The notes: generated from the sequence alone by a model not told the origin. Shown: positions 34,090-42,875, counted from the first letter of the stretch. The stretch is 64,000 nucleotides of DNA from Blastopirellula retiformator (GCF_007859755.1 NZ_SJPF01000004.1:744894-808893), one strand, 5' to 3'. Numbers and translations: made by a program.

Positions 34090-34308
34090 AGGCCCGGAGG
34101 GCCGTTCCAACCTAGCCTGGGGCGTAGTCGCGCTTCGCGACGCAGCCCCAGGAACGGTGCACGAAATCAATCGTTGACGTTGGACCGGATTGGTCGCTCG
34201 TTAGGTTCGCCCCTCCGGGGCTTTCGATCAGGGTGGCGACGTTACCTAGGGCTGCGTCGCCTGGTGGGCGACTTCGCCCTAGGCTAGGTTGGCTTGCCCC
34301 TCCGGGGC
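34090..34308. repeat. dispersed REP-like module C, copy 2
   Basis: The same palindromic blocks, in the same order and orientation, as 31912-32130, with small differences (GCCTGGGGCGTAGTCGCGCT, CTGGTGGGCGACTTCGCCCT). Ends with GCCCCTCCGGGGC. Confidence 0.85.
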
Positions 34309-34371
34309 GGAAGAAGGATGGGGATGTTGGTTGCAGGGCATGACGGATGGAGGCGTTGCTGAAGAGACAAT

Positions 34372-34440
34372 CCGGATGGTGAGGCATCTTGTTGCTGCGC
34401 AACCCGGCCAGTCGGAAGCCGACGTGACCGGGCCACCCGG
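34372..34440 (-). repeat. dispersed repeat D, reverse copy
   Basis: GAGGCATCTTGTTGCTGCGC through GTGACCGGGCCACCCGG, the reverse orientation of 31789-31854. It lies next to a reverse copy of repeat B at 34471-34503. Confidence 0.8.
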
Positions 34441-34501
34441 TTTGTTGTTCGTCATTCGTCATTGACCTTGCGGCCGCATTCCCTCGGCTTGCGCCTCGGG
34501 T

Positions 34502-34662
34502 TAGAGCGGTTTTCCTCCATCTGTATGGTTCTGGCTGGTTGCGGCCGCGCTGGTCGGCGTTGACCTGCATCGACGAATCTTGAGGATTCGCCTGCTTCGG
34601 TCGCCTTGACCAGCTTGCCTCACCAACGCCAGAAACGCTACAGCTATCAGAAAAACGCTCTA
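34502..34662. repeat. 161-bp dispersed element, copy 2 (MITE-like)
   Basis: Begins TAGAGCGGTTTTCCTCC and ends AAAAACGCTCTA; inverted relative to the copy at 1838-1998, of the same length and nearly identical. It lies between repeat B and the terminator of the small secreted protein gene. Confidence 0.8.
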
Positions 34663-34676
34663 GTATTTTTGCGCGC

Positions 34677-34714
34677 AAAAAAACGGACGGGCCTTCTCGG
34701 TCCGTCCGTTTTTT
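34677..34714. terminator. bidirectional terminator for the small secreted protein gene
   Basis: AACGGACGG (34682-34690) pairs with CCGTCCGTT (34702-34710), with seven A before and six T after. It lies 29 bases beyond the stop of the minus-strand gene. Confidence 0.85.
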
Positions 34715-34743
34715 GTTGTGCAGTGTTTGACCACGAGCGTCGA

Positions 34744-35067
34744 TTAAAAGACGTCGAGTTCGAAGTGGTGGCCGCTGTGGTACAGGCGGCCGTTCGGGTA
34801 GTAGTTTTGCCACCCTTTGTTGTAGACCGGAATTCGCATTTCGGCCGGATAGCGATAGTACAGGCTGTCGCTGCTCTTGTAGTACTCTTCGCCGTAGAAG
34901 TTTTGCGGGTAGTAGACGTAGGGATAGTGGTAGAACCGCTCCCAGTCATACGTACCGTAGGTCCCGCCCCAAGCGCGACCGAAGGCGCGTTCTTGAGCTT
35001 CGACCGATTGGGTCGCTGATAGCAATGCTGTCGCGACAATTAGTCCCAAGACGATGCGCTTCAACAT
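34744..35067 (-). CDS. small secreted Tyr-rich protein of planctomycetes
   Basis: A 107-residue protein with a clear signal peptide (IVLGLIVATALLSATQSVEA, cleavage near residue 24). The mature part is rich in Tyr, Phe and Trp (GRAWGGTYGTYDWERFYHYP; YVYYPQNFYGEEYY) and ends HHFELDVF. Similar short proteins occur in Pirellulales and some are labelled calmodulin-binding without evidence. ATG 35067 is the only suitable start. It is monocistronic with its own terminator. An exported structural role is possible, but no function is shown. Confidence 0.7.
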   Translation of the reverse strand: MLKRIVLGLIVATALLSATQSVEAQERAFGRAWGGTYGTYDWERFYHYPYVYYPQNFYGEEYYKSSDSLYYRYPAEMRIPVYNKGWQNYYPNGRLYHSGHHFELDVF

Positions 35068-35274
35068 CGTTTCCCCCCAAAATCAATATTTGCTTCCACG
35101 AAACCGTAGCGCGGCCGACGCTCGACGACGGTTCCGCTGCTCTTTGTTTCGGCAATCGGGTCGGCCTGGTTTTAACGAAAATCCGCTAGAACCGGCACAA
35201 TGCGACCGAATCGCCCCTGGGGGAAGCTGGAGACTTTGGGGGATGACCAACGCCAATCCACACGTTTTGCCACG

Positions 35275-35424
35275 TAGCAGTCCGTTGATTTTCTCAACGG
35301 GCTGCTGGATCGCAGGGATGCGATCCCAAAATAGCGACGTAAGTCGTTATTTTGGGATCCGCGAAGAGCTATGCTCTGAGCCTGGCGAGGTTGGAAAATG
35401 CCACGAGGGCATTTTTCAACAGGC
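35275..35424. repeat. 150-bp dispersed element E, full copy
   Basis: The ends are related inverted sequences: it starts TAGCAGTCCGTTGATTTTCT and closes with GCATTTTTCAACAGGCA. In the middle, GATCCCAAAATA (35323) pairs with TATTTTGGGATC (to 35360), making a long hairpin. Parts recur at 8916-8949 and 62515-62555. It has no coding capacity. The rest of the gap 35068-35566 holds only repeat F and no gene. Confidence 0.75.
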
Positions 35425-35426
35425 AC

Positions 35427-35522
35427 GTAGGGTCCGCTGTGCGGACCAGGAAGCGCCATCCAGGTTAGCCATTCGATCATGGACGCTCCATGACAGGACT
35501 TGGTCCGCACAGCGGACCCTAC
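35427..35522. repeat. inverted pair of repeat F
   Basis: GTAGGGTCCGCTGTGCGGAC at 35427-35448 and its complement at 35501-35522 face each other. Single copies lie at 32308-32329 (inside the AAA ATPase gene) and 33753-33775. Confidence 0.8.
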
Positions 35523-35566
35523 CACGATTGATTGCCGAAAGCAGAGCCTCTTTACTGGAGCCTCAT

Positions 35567-36349
35567 TTACTGAGGCCCCTTCCCTTCGATGATTTCGTCT
35601 TCCCACTCGTCCATCAGCGGCCAGTCGACGGCGCAGGTGCCGAAGTCGGCCATGTGCTGATACGACTCGAGCCGGGCGATCGTCTTGTCGAGCAAAGCGT
35701 CGTCCTTCTTGAAGATCGGACCATGGCTGGGAAGCAGCCATTTGACGTCGCTTTCGCGAATTCTTTTTAGCGACTTGATGAACGCCGGAATGTCGCTGCC
35801 ATGGTGGGCGTCGATGGCGCCGACGCAACCGTCGCGGTAGATGTTGTCGCCGGAGAAGAGCAAGTCGCCCATGCGGAAGCTGAGTTGGCTGTCGGTATGG
35901 CCGGGCGTGTGCCAGACTTCCAACTTCAGCTTGCCGACGGTGACGACGTCGCCATCTTCGATCTGATGCTCGATCTGCACCATCGGCATCTCGAGGTGGA
36001 TATCCTGGGCGGCGATCTCAGCGAAGGTGATCAGCTTGTCCCCTGATTCCAGCGGCTTGACCGCCAGCGGATGCGAAGTGATCGTCGTGCCGAGCAGTTG
36101 CTTCGTCTTGGCCAGGCCCTGGATATGGTCGACGTCGGCATGGGTGGCGATCAACGTCTTGCATTGCGACAGCGGGAAATCGAGCTGGCGGACCAGTTCG
36201 ACAATCTCGTCGACCACTTCCTCGTAGCCGATATCAATCATGATCCATTCGTTCTCATCAAAGATGAGATAGACGTTACAGCCCAGCAGATGGCCCGCCT
36301 GAAAGTTCATCTCGATGACGTTCGGAAAAATCTCGCGCCGCGGCAGCAT
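35567..36349 (-). CDS. MBL-fold metallo-hydrolase with altered metal motif
   Basis: A 260-residue metallo-beta-lactamase fold protein. Motifs in order: [11 protein letters not shown] (His70, Asp72, Asp74, His75), where the usual HxHxDH has Asp for the second His; [13 protein letters not shown] with His151; [12 protein letters not shown] with the bridging Asp168; and LPSHGP near the end. The fold is intact and a two-metal site is possible. It is likely a hydrolase of glyoxalase II or thiolester type; the substrate is unknown. ATG 36349 is chosen because upstream residues are unrelated. Confidence 0.8.
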   Translation of the reverse strand: MLPRREIFPNVIEMNFQAGHLLGCNVYLIFDENEWIMIDIGYEEVVDEIVELVRQLDFPLSQCKTLIATHADVDHIQGLAKTKQLLGTTITSHPLAVKPLESGDKLITFAEIAAQDIHLEMPMVQIEHQIEDGDVVTVGKLKLEVWHTPGHTDSQLSFRMGDLLFSGDNIYRDGCVGAIDAHHGSDIPAFIKSLKRIRESDVKWLLPSHGPIFKKDDALLDKTIARLESYQHMADFGTCAVDWPLMDEWEDEIIEGKGPQ

Positions 36350-36498
36350 ACTTGAGTCCTGACTATTGCATCGCGTGGGTAAGTGTTCGATTCTCTCGAT
36401 CTTACCTGGATCGACGCCCAAACGACAGTGACCGGGCCAACCATGGCGCTTTTCTGCCGAATTTGAGATAGGGTCGCAAGAGCCGCCGAGCGTCCCTC

Positions 36499-36732
36499 CT
36501 ACGACGGGCGGTGGCTCAGCATCCGGGCCAGATCGCGGACATGGATCGTCTCGGGCTGCTGCCCCATGCGCTGCCAGATCAGATTGGCGTCTTCCCAATC
36601 CAATGAGAGATCGTTTCGGTGCGCGAATTCGCAAATCGAACCGAGAGCGGCTCGTTCGTTTTCGGCCTCGAAAGTCCAGATGTAGGTTTCGCCGTTCTTT
36701 TCGTAGACGATTGCATTGACCGCTTGATTCAT
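36499..36732 (-). CDS. small hypothetical protein
   Basis: A 77-residue acidic protein ([20 protein letters not shown], later [18 protein letters not shown]), with no signature motif. ATG 36732 is preceded on the minus strand by AGGGAGGA at good spacing, which supports translation. It has no membrane segment. The neighbouring 36733-36999 holds no clear gene. Function unknown. Confidence 0.6.
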   Translation of the reverse strand: MNQAVNAIVYEKNGETYIWTFEAENERAALGSICEFAHRNDLSLDWEDANLIWQRMGQQPETIHVRDLARMLSHRPS

Positions 36733-36999
36733 GGCGCCATGTCCTCCCTGGCGTGAAAACCGATTCGCCTCTAAGTCTCTTGACTAACAGGAAACTTCCG
36801 CGGATCGGTCCAGCGAACGTTTCAACATTGTCGCCGCTTCAAATCCCTGAAACGACTTGACCCAGGGGAAAAAACTGGAGGGGATGCCCCTCTGGGTCGC
36901 ATTGAAAGAATACTCCCGGCGCGTGCGCAATCCAAGCGCATTTTGGATACGGCTTGCCACACGCGGCGAGGAGCGAATCGTCACGACCGGAATACGCGG

Positions 37000-37884
37000 T
37001 TAACGCCGACGTCGGTGCTGCTGAAAGGCGGACTCTAAATAGTCGAGCAAATCCGATGCGATCATCCCATCGCCGCCAATCGTTTTAGCCGCTAGATCGC
37101 CAGCCAGCCCATGCAGATAAACGCCCAGCTGCGCGGCTTCGAATGCGGAAATCCCTTGCCCTAATAGCGCGGCAATGACGCCTGTCAGAACATCCCCTGC
37201 GCCGGCAGTCGCCATGCCGGGGTTGCCGGTCTCGTTGGAGTAAACCTGCTCGCCATCGGTCACCGTGGTACGATGCCCCTTTAGGACGAGAACGACGCCG
37301 TTTCGTTTGGCCATATCGGCGGCGACGTCGGTCCAGCGGCCTTTCGGCAATTCGCGATCGCGGGCCAAACGGCGGAATTCGCCGGGATGCGGCGTCAACA
37401 CGCGCGGACCGCCTGGTTCGGCCAGCGGATTTTCGCGCGAGCCGAGCGCGTTAATCGCATCGGCGTCGACCACCATCGGCGTCTTCAGATCGCAGTAGAT
37501 ATCTTGCACGAGCATGTCCAAACCATGCGAACGCCCCAGTCCCGGACCAACGGCAACCACGTCCGAATTTTTTGCAACCTTGGCGATTTGATCGCGGGCA
37601 TGCATCGGCAAGAGGCCACTGCGATCTTCGGGCAGCGCGATCGTCATGCAGGAAGGTTCGACCTGCGCGACCAGCGGCTGGACGCTTTTGGGAGTCGCGA
37701 TCGTCGTCAGTCCCGCGCCGCAGCGGAGCGAAGCGACGCCGGTCAGCGAGATCGAGCCGGACATGCCCGGCGAACCGCCGATGGCCAGCACGCGACCATA
37801 GTCTCCCTTGTGGCTGTTGGTCTTGCGCTGTTGCAGACGGGGCAAGGCGACTGACGCGTCGTCTTTGCGGTGAGAGCGATCCAT
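37000..37884 (-). CDS. nnrD: ADP-dependent NAD(P)H-hydrate dehydratase
   Basis: A 294-residue ribokinase-like enzyme that dehydrates the S-hydrate of NAD(P)H using ADP or ATP, repairing damaged cofactors. Visible landmarks: KGDYGRVLAIGGSPGMSGS, LRCGAGLTTIATP, VVAVGPGLGRS, VVDADAINALG, LTPHPGEFRRL and NPGMATAGAGDVLTGVIAAL with the catalytic Asp. The NnrE epimerase domain that is often fused is absent here. ATG 37884 is 20 bases downstream of the larB stop, in the same direction, so the two are cotranscribed. Confidence 0.92.
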   Translation of the reverse strand: MDRSHRKDDASVALPRLQQRKTNSHKGDYGRVLAIGGSPGMSGSISLTGVASLRCGAGLTTIATPKSVQPLVAQVEPSCMTIALPEDRSGLLPMHARDQIAKVAKNSDVVAVGPGLGRSHGLDMLVQDIYCDLKTPMVVDADAINALGSRENPLAEPGGPRVLTPHPGEFRRLARDRELPKGRWTDVAADMAKRNGVVLVLKGHRTTVTDGEQVYSNETGNPGMATAGAGDVLTGVIAALLGQGISAFEAAQLGVYLHGLAGDLAAKTIGGDGMIASDLLDYLESAFQQHRRRR

Positions 37885-37904
37885 CCTTGAATTCCTTTTT
37901 GCGG

Positions 37905-38687
37905 TTAGCGACGCCGACGCGTCGCGATGATTCCTGCGTTGTAAGCGGCTCGAAATCCGGCGTCGATGTTTACCACCGTGACGTTCGAGGCGCAACTGTT
38001 GAGCATCCCGAGAAGAGCCGCGACTCCGCCGAAACTAGCGCCGTAGCCGACGCTGGTAGGAGTCGCAATCACAGGACAAGCGAGATAGCCGCCGACCACG
38101 CTGGGCAACGCCCCTTCCATGCCGGCGACGACGATGACCGCATCGCAATCGGCAAGCTCGCCAATGCGCTCCGGCAGACGGTGGGGTCCGGCGACGCCGA
38201 CGTCATGGATCGTCGTCACATCGACGTTCATCCATAACAACGTCTCGCGGGCCTCTTCGGCAACCGGCAAGTCGCTAGAGCCGGCGGTGATCAAACCGAC
38301 CTTCCCTTGCGACGGTTGACCGGCGCTGCCTAGGCGAACCGTTCGTCCGACCGGGTTGTAGGTCGCGCCGTCCAACTTGGCGACGATGGCGGCGCCTTTT
38401 TCAGCGTCGATGCGGGTCGCCATGCACGACTGTCCGGCTTCCTGCTGACGCTGAAAGATCTCCAGGATCGTTTCGGCCGATTTGCCTTCGCCATAGACGA
38501 CCTCCGGAAATCCGCATCGGCCCGAGCGGTCGAGGTCGAGCGAAGCGCCTTGCAGCGGAGCGGTCTTGGCAGCCGGCTCCGGCGTCGCCATCTGGGCGAT
38601 TTGATCAATAAAGTCGGGAAGCGAAACGCGTCCGGCACGGAGCGATTTCGCTAGTTTTTCCATTTCGCTGCGGTTCATGGCCAACAT
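37905..38687 (-). CDS. larB: nickel-pincer cofactor biosynthesis protein LarB
   Basis: A 260-residue protein of the AIR-carboxylase-like LarB family, which carboxylates and hydrolyses nicotinic acid adenine dinucleotide at the start of nickel-pincer nucleotide synthesis. The N-terminal part (DLDRSGRCGFPEVVYGEGK) and the PurE-like core (VGLITAGSSDLPVAEEA; VVAGMEGALPSVVGGYL; PVIATPTSVGYGASFGG) are canonical. ATG 38687 or 38678 is possible. No larC or larE lies in the window. It sits between nnrD (20 bases) and the zinc-ribbon protein gene (35 bases), all in one direction. Confidence 0.9.
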   Translation of the reverse strand: MLAMNRSEMEKLAKSLRAGRVSLPDFIDQIAQMATPEPAAKTAPLQGASLDLDRSGRCGFPEVVYGEGKSAETILEIFQRQQEAGQSCMATRIDAEKGAAIVAKLDGATYNPVGRTVRLGSAGQPSQGKVGLITAGSSDLPVAEEARETLLWMNVDVTTIHDVGVAGPHRLPERIGELADCDAVIVVAGMEGALPSVVGGYLACPVIATPTSVGYGASFGGVAALLGMLNSCASNVTVVNIDAGFRAAYNAGIIATRRRR

Positions 38688-38722
38688 AATACCGCAGACG
38701 CCGGCTCTCGTTGAGGGCGGTA

Positions 38723-40063
38723 TCAGCCGTCAGCGGCATTCTCAGGCGTTTCGCCGACGTCCTGCGAGCACTCCCACCCCAGTTTTCCGAGCCAAACGGC
38801 GTAAAACAGGGCGTATCCGGTCGTCAGCACCCCAGCCGGCAGCACCATATATTTCACGTACTGGTACTCTTCGCCGCAAAAAAAGTACCCGATCCCCATC
38901 GCTACCAGGACCACTGCCAGCACGGCGCCGGTCACCATGTAGAACAAAATCCATTTGTGTAGTTTGCGTCCGACGGCGGCCAGAATCGAACTGCTGAGCG
39001 GAACCAGCGGCGTGCCGGAGTCAAGCAGCGACAAATAGAAGTAGGGAAACAGCACAAAGCTGAGCCCCCCCAGCGGCACGCCCAAGTAGGGCGAAATCAG
39101 GGCGCTGACCAGCCCGGACGGCAACAGCGCCATCATCAATGCAATGACGAAAAAGACGGTCTCCATGATCCGCTCAAACGCTGGGGTCTCGGGCCATACC
39201 AAATGGGCGACCCCGCTGGCGATTGACGTCGAAATGTTCATGAACGCCGAAGCGAGATAGACCAGCACGATCGCGCCAATCACCACCGTCAAAGCCGATA
39301 GCACAAAGCTGGTCAAGTAGGCGCCAAAGCCGCCAATCCCATCGGTGACGTTGATTCGAACCAACATCGCGTTGATTCCGGTATACAGCACGACCGCCAT
39401 CCCCAACGCCGCCACGATCCACCGCGTCAGAAATTGGACTTCGCAAAAAAACTTGAAATCGGTCTTGATCGCATCGGGCGCCAGCGAAACCGGGTTCTTC
39501 ACCCGCGTCGCCCGCGGATCGTAGTCCTCCGGCGTCAGGCTCTCCCGCTTCTTCTCGGCATACGGCTCCGCTTCGTACGCGGTCGCCGCCGTTTGCTCGA
39601 CCGCTTTCTGATAGGGCTTGTCGGCGTAGGTGTGGCGTTCGCGTTCAACTTTGGCCTGACGCTCCGCTTCTTCAAAGTAGCGGGCCGCCATCTGTTTCGA
39701 AGCGCTGTCGTCGTGCGTCTCTTCCTTCAGCGAGTAGAAGTCGTCGTCATCCGTCGTCTGCGGTTTGGGGGGCAGTTTCTTGGCCGGCGCCTTGGCCACA
39801 AACGCCGTCTCGCAGTCGGGGCACTTCACCTTCTTGCCCAAGTCGGCCGACTGGATCGTGACCCGCGTGTTGCAAAGCGGACAGACGACCGCTTCGGTCT
39901 CCTCATTGTCGCGCCCGCCCGAGCGAATCACGCCGACCGCGTCCGGCTGCGGCACGCGCAGCGAATGTTCGCAATGCGGACAAGTAAACGAGTCCCCGGC
40001 GGCCGAAGCGGCGGCCTGCAATTGGGCGCTGCAGGAAGTACAGGCGAATTTCAAGATTTCCAT
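38723..40063 (-). CDS. zinc-ribbon multi-pass membrane protein
   Basis: A 446-residue protein. The N-terminus has two zinc ribbons: CTSC/CPHC (residues about 8-31) and CPLC/CPDC (about 61-84). A charged linker follows (EEAERQAKVERERH), then at least six membrane helices from about residue 215 (WIVAALGMAVVLYTGINAML; VLSALTVVIGAIVLVYLASAF; and others). This architecture is common and uncharacterised in planctomycetes. It starts at ATG 40063 and is followed by larB after 35 bases, probably one operon with larB-nnrD, although a functional link is unproven. Confidence 0.75.
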   Translation of the reverse strand: MEILKFACTSCSAQLQAAASAAGDSFTCPHCEHSLRVPQPDAVGVIRSGGRDNEETEAVVCPLCNTRVTIQSADLGKKVKCPDCETAFVAKAPAKKLPPKPQTTDDDDFYSLKEETHDDSASKQMAARYFEEAERQAKVERERHTYADKPYQKAVEQTAATAYEAEPYAEKKRESLTPEDYDPRATRVKNPVSLAPDAIKTDFKFFCEVQFLTRWIVAALGMAVVLYTGINAMLVRINVTDGIGGFGAYLTSFVLSALTVVIGAIVLVYLASAFMNISTSIASGVAHLVWPETPAFERIMETVFFVIALMMALLPSGLVSALISPYLGVPLGGLSFVLFPYFYLSLLDSGTPLVPLSSSILAAVGRKLHKWILFYMVTGAVLAVVLVAMGIGYFFCGEEYQYVKYMVLPAGVLTTGYALFYAVWLGKLGWECSQDVGETPENAADG

Positions 40064-40350
40064 AACAAGTCTCGGCGTCGCGTCTTCGGCTGCCTAATCG
40101 AATGGTCTGTTATGCGGCTGACTTGCCCTTACCATTTGCCAGTCTACCGCGCCAAAGCGGCCGACGGCGAATCGGGGCACGGCGATTTATCTTAAACCGA
40201 TTGGAGGAATTCCGACTGTTTTTCGTCCGAAAGTCGCTCATATTTCAGAGAAACCTCACAGGATTCTCCGTTGTCGCTTGTCGAGAGCGGTTCGACGTAC
40301 AAAAATAAGTAGCTTCGTCCGCTCCCCCCTACTTTAAGCCAGGCAGTCGC

Positions 40351-41313
40351 GTGCGTTTGCTGCACGATCTCGAGCACGTTCCGTCCGAAATTCTGGGCGG
40401 CGCGCTCACCATCGGAAACTTTGACGGCGTCCATCGCGGACATGCCCGGATCGTCGAGGCGATCCGCCGGCAAGCGCGCGCCGTGCAAGGCCCGACGATC
40501 GTCTTCACGTTCGACCCGCATCCGGTGCGTCTGCTGCGGCCACAGCAAACGCCGCCGCCGCTGACCTGGACGCGCCGCAAAGCGCAACTGCTGGCGCAAC
40601 TGGGGGTCGACGCGATGATCGCCTATCCAACCGATCGCGCTCTGCTAGAACTCTCGGCCGAAGACTTCTTTCAACAGATCGTCGTCGACAAGCTGCAAGC
40701 CAAAGCGATGGTCGAAGGGCCGAACTTCTACTTCGGCCGCGACCGCCGCGGCAACACCCAACTGCTGGGCGAACTTTGTCAGCAACATGCGCTGGAACTC
40801 GAAATCGTACAGCCGCTCGAGCTGCCCGGCGACGCCGAGATCATTTCCAGCAGTCGCGTCCGTCAGGCGATCGCCGCCGGCGAAATCGAAACCGCGCGGC
40901 GAATGCTGACCGAACCTTATCGCCTGCGGGGCATGGTGACGCATGGCGCTGGCCGCGGTAACACGCTGGGGTTCGCCACCGCCAACCTGGAGGCGATCGA
41001 TACCATCGTGCCGGCGCATGGCGTCTATGCCGGCTATGTCGTGCGGAAAGAACTGACGCATGCCGCCGCGATTCACATCGGACCCAATCCAACTTTCGGC
41101 GAGGGGCATCCGAAAGTCGAAGCGCACCTGTTAGATTTTGAAGGCTCGCTGTATGGCGAGCCGCTCGAGTTGGCGTTCCTGGCTCGATTGCGTGACGTGC
41201 GCACCTTTGACGATGCAGAGCAATTAACCAGTCAGATACATCAAGACGTCGAAGCGGTGAAGCGTGCGTACAGCGATTGGCTGACGCCCGACGTCAGGGA
41301 AGAAACGAAATGA
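40351..41313 (+). CDS. ribF: bifunctional riboflavin kinase/FAD synthetase
   Basis: A 320-residue enzyme that makes FMN and FAD from riboflavin. The N-terminal adenylyltransferase has IGNFDGVHRGH (21-31), TFDPHPVRLL and the ISSSRVRQAI motif; the C-terminal flavokinase has GRGNTLGFATANL (about 206-218, FATAN in place of the usual FPTAN) and the VEAHLLDFEG strand. The start is GTG 40351. Its stop overlaps the next gene's start in ATGA, so translation is coupled with the DHH phosphoesterase. Confidence 0.93.
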   Translation: MRLLHDLEHVPSEILGGALTIGNFDGVHRGHARIVEAIRRQARAVQGPTIVFTFDPHPVRLLRPQQTPPPLTWTRRKAQLLAQLGVDAMIAYPTDRALLELSAEDFFQQIVVDKLQAKAMVEGPNFYFGRDRRGNTQLLGELCQQHALELEIVQPLELPGDAEIISSSRVRQAIAAGEIETARRMLTEPYRLRGMVTHGAGRGNTLGFATANLEAIDTIVPAHGVYAGYVVRKELTHAAAIHIGPNPTFGEGHPKVEAHLLDFEGSLYGEPLELAFLARLRDVRTFDDAEQLTSQIHQDVEAVKRAYSDWLTPDVREETK

Positions 41314-42305
41314 GCGACATCAACATCGACTGGAAAAAATTGGGCGAAGCGATCGCTCCGTACCAACGCTTTCTGCTGACCAGCCACGTACGCCCCGACT
41401 GCGACGCCCTCGGCAGCGAATTGGGAATGGCGGCGCTGCTGCGGCAGATGGGGAAAGAAGCGTTGATCGTCAACGCTTCCGAAACCCCGCCGCATCTCTC
41501 GTTTATCGACCCCACCGGCGAAGTTCGCGTATTGGGTCGCGACGTCACCGCCGCGGCGCTCGAAGGAACCTTCGACGCGCTAATGGTCGTCGATACCGGC
41601 GCCTGGATTCAACTGGCCGAAATGGGCGAGGTGCTCAAAGCGTTCGCTGGCCCCAAGTTCGTCCTGGATCATCACGTCAGCGAAGATGATCTGGGCGCCG
41701 AGGTCTTCAAAGACTCGACCGCCGAAGCGACCGGCCGGTTGATCTACGAAGCGGCCGAGGCCTGGGGACTTTCGCTCGACCCGCAAACCGCCTCGCAGCT
41801 GTTCACCGCCATCGCCACCGATACCGGCTGGTTCCGTTTTAGCTCGGTCACCAGCGGCACCTATCGCGCGATCGCCGGCCTGGTCGACGCTGGCGCCTCG
41901 CCGGCCGCCGTCTACGCCGATCTCTACGAACGGGATCGGTTGGCCCGCGTGCTGTTGCGGGGACGTATCCTGGCGAAGGTGAACGTCATCTCCGACGGCC
42001 GACTCGCCTACAGCACCGCCGAGTCATCCGACTTCGAGTTGACCGGTTCGACCACCAGCGATACCGAAGATGCGATCAACATGATGCTGGTCATCCAGGG
42101 GGTCAAAGCGGCGGTCCTGTTTATCGAACTTCCCGACGGCGGCATCAAAGCGAGCTTCCGCAGCCGCTCGGCGCTCGACGTCTCGCAAGTCGCCGCCAAC
42201 TTCGGCGGCGGCGGCCACAAGATGGCGGCCGGCGCCACGCTGTCGACCACGCTCACCAAAGCGATGGAAAGCGTCCTGCCGGTGATGCAGCAAGGTTTGG
42301 GTTAA
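41310..42305 (+). CDS. DHH-family phosphoesterase (NrnA-like)
   Basis: A 331-residue DHH/DHHA1 protein. Motifs: LTSHVRPDCDALGS (metal site I), VDTGA (motif II), LDHHVSED (the DHH motif) and, in the C-terminal DHHA1 part, NFGGGGHKMAAGA. Such proteins degrade nano-RNA and dephosphorylate pAp (NrnA), or cleave cyclic dinucleotides; there is no membrane or GGDEF-like domain, so the nano-RNase/pAp role is most likely. ATG 41310 overlaps the ribF stop by 4 bases. RAYT-associated repeats follow directly. Confidence 0.9.
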   Translation: MSDINIDWKKLGEAIAPYQRFLLTSHVRPDCDALGSELGMAALLRQMGKEALIVNASETPPHLSFIDPTGEVRVLGRDVTAAALEGTFDALMVVDTGAWIQLAEMGEVLKAFAGPKFVLDHHVSEDDLGAEVFKDSTAEATGRLIYEAAEAWGLSLDPQTASQLFTAIATDTGWFRFSSVTSGTYRAIAGLVDAGASPAAVYADLYERDRLARVLLRGRILAKVNVISDGRLAYSTAESSDFELTGSTTSDTEDAINMMLVIQGVKAAVLFIELPDGGIKASFRSRSALDVSQVAANFGGGGHKMAAGATLSTTLTKAMESVLPVMQQGLG

Positions 42306-42313
42306 GCTTTCGT

Positions 42314-42392
42314 TCTTCAGCCCCAAAGGGGCGCCGCTAAGGTAGCCCTGGGTAATGCGCCCATTAGAATCCCCAAGCCCCATCGGGGCGAT
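42314..42392. repeat. REP-like palindromes downstream of the RAYT gene
   Basis: AGCCCCAAAGGGGCGCCGCT, then GTAGCCCTGGGTAATGCGCC, then CAAGCCCCATCGGGGCGA. These are GC-rich short hairpins of the REP type directly abutting the transposase stop, related to the sequence upstream of the gene (42876-42979) and, more distantly, to module C. Confidence 0.75.
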
Positions 42393-42848
42393 CTAATCCC
42401 AGACGAAACGTTCGTCCAACTCCACACCATGCCGTCGACAGATCTCGCGAAACTCCGCTTGAAAATCGAATCGACGGTGGTGCTCGACTTGATTTCGGAT
42501 GTAGTCGACAACATCAGGAACCTTCGATTCGCTCACCGAAAAAACGCCGTATCCCGCCTGCCAACCGAAATCGTGATACCCGGCCCCTTTCGACTTCAAC
42601 CATTTCGAAGACGCGGCCTTCACCTTGGCGACGATATCTGCCAACGTCGTCGTTCGCGACAACAGGAACAAAAGGTGGACGTGATCTTCAGCGCCGCCGA
42701 CGATTTTCGGTTCGCAATCGGAACTGGTTAGGCAGGTTGCGAGATAGGCGTGAAGCTCTGTTCGAATTCCCTCATCGCGAAAGAACGCCTGGCGACGTTT
42801 CGTCGAGAATATGAGATGACACCAGATGCGCGCCAGCGATTGCGGCAT
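42393..42848 (-). CDS. REP-associated tyrosine transposase (RAYT, Y1/IS200-like)
   Basis: A 151-residue TnpA_REP-type protein: N-terminal ARIWCHLIFSTKRRQAFF, the HUH metal motif HVHL (56-59 in EDHVHLL), FGWQAGYGVFSVSES, and Tyr116 in VVDYIRNQVEHHRRF, the expected catalytic nucleophile. Length and order match IS200-like enzymes, which cut single-stranded DNA at REP hairpins. ATG 42848. It is flanked on both sides by REP-like palindromes related to those elsewhere in the window, which makes it the likely enzyme behind that repeat family. All catalytic residues are present, so it may be active. Confidence 0.9.
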   Translation of the reverse strand: MPQSLARIWCHLIFSTKRRQAFFRDEGIRTELHAYLATCLTSSDCEPKIVGGAEDHVHLLFLLSRTTTLADIVAKVKAASSKWLKSKGAGYHDFGWQAGYGVFSVSESKVPDVVDYIRNQVEHHRRFDFQAEFREICRRHGVELDERFVWD

Positions 42849-42875
42849 GGTCGGCCCCTTTGGCGATTCCCGTTA

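Noticed and set aside
34112-34813. 233-codon open frame on the minus strand
   Set aside because: It runs through module C, repeat D, repeat B and the 161-bp element; the reading frame is only repeat sequence.
36784-36984. 66-codon open frame on the minus strand
   Set aside because: No ribosome-binding site of quality and no recognisable features; the composition is not clearly coding.
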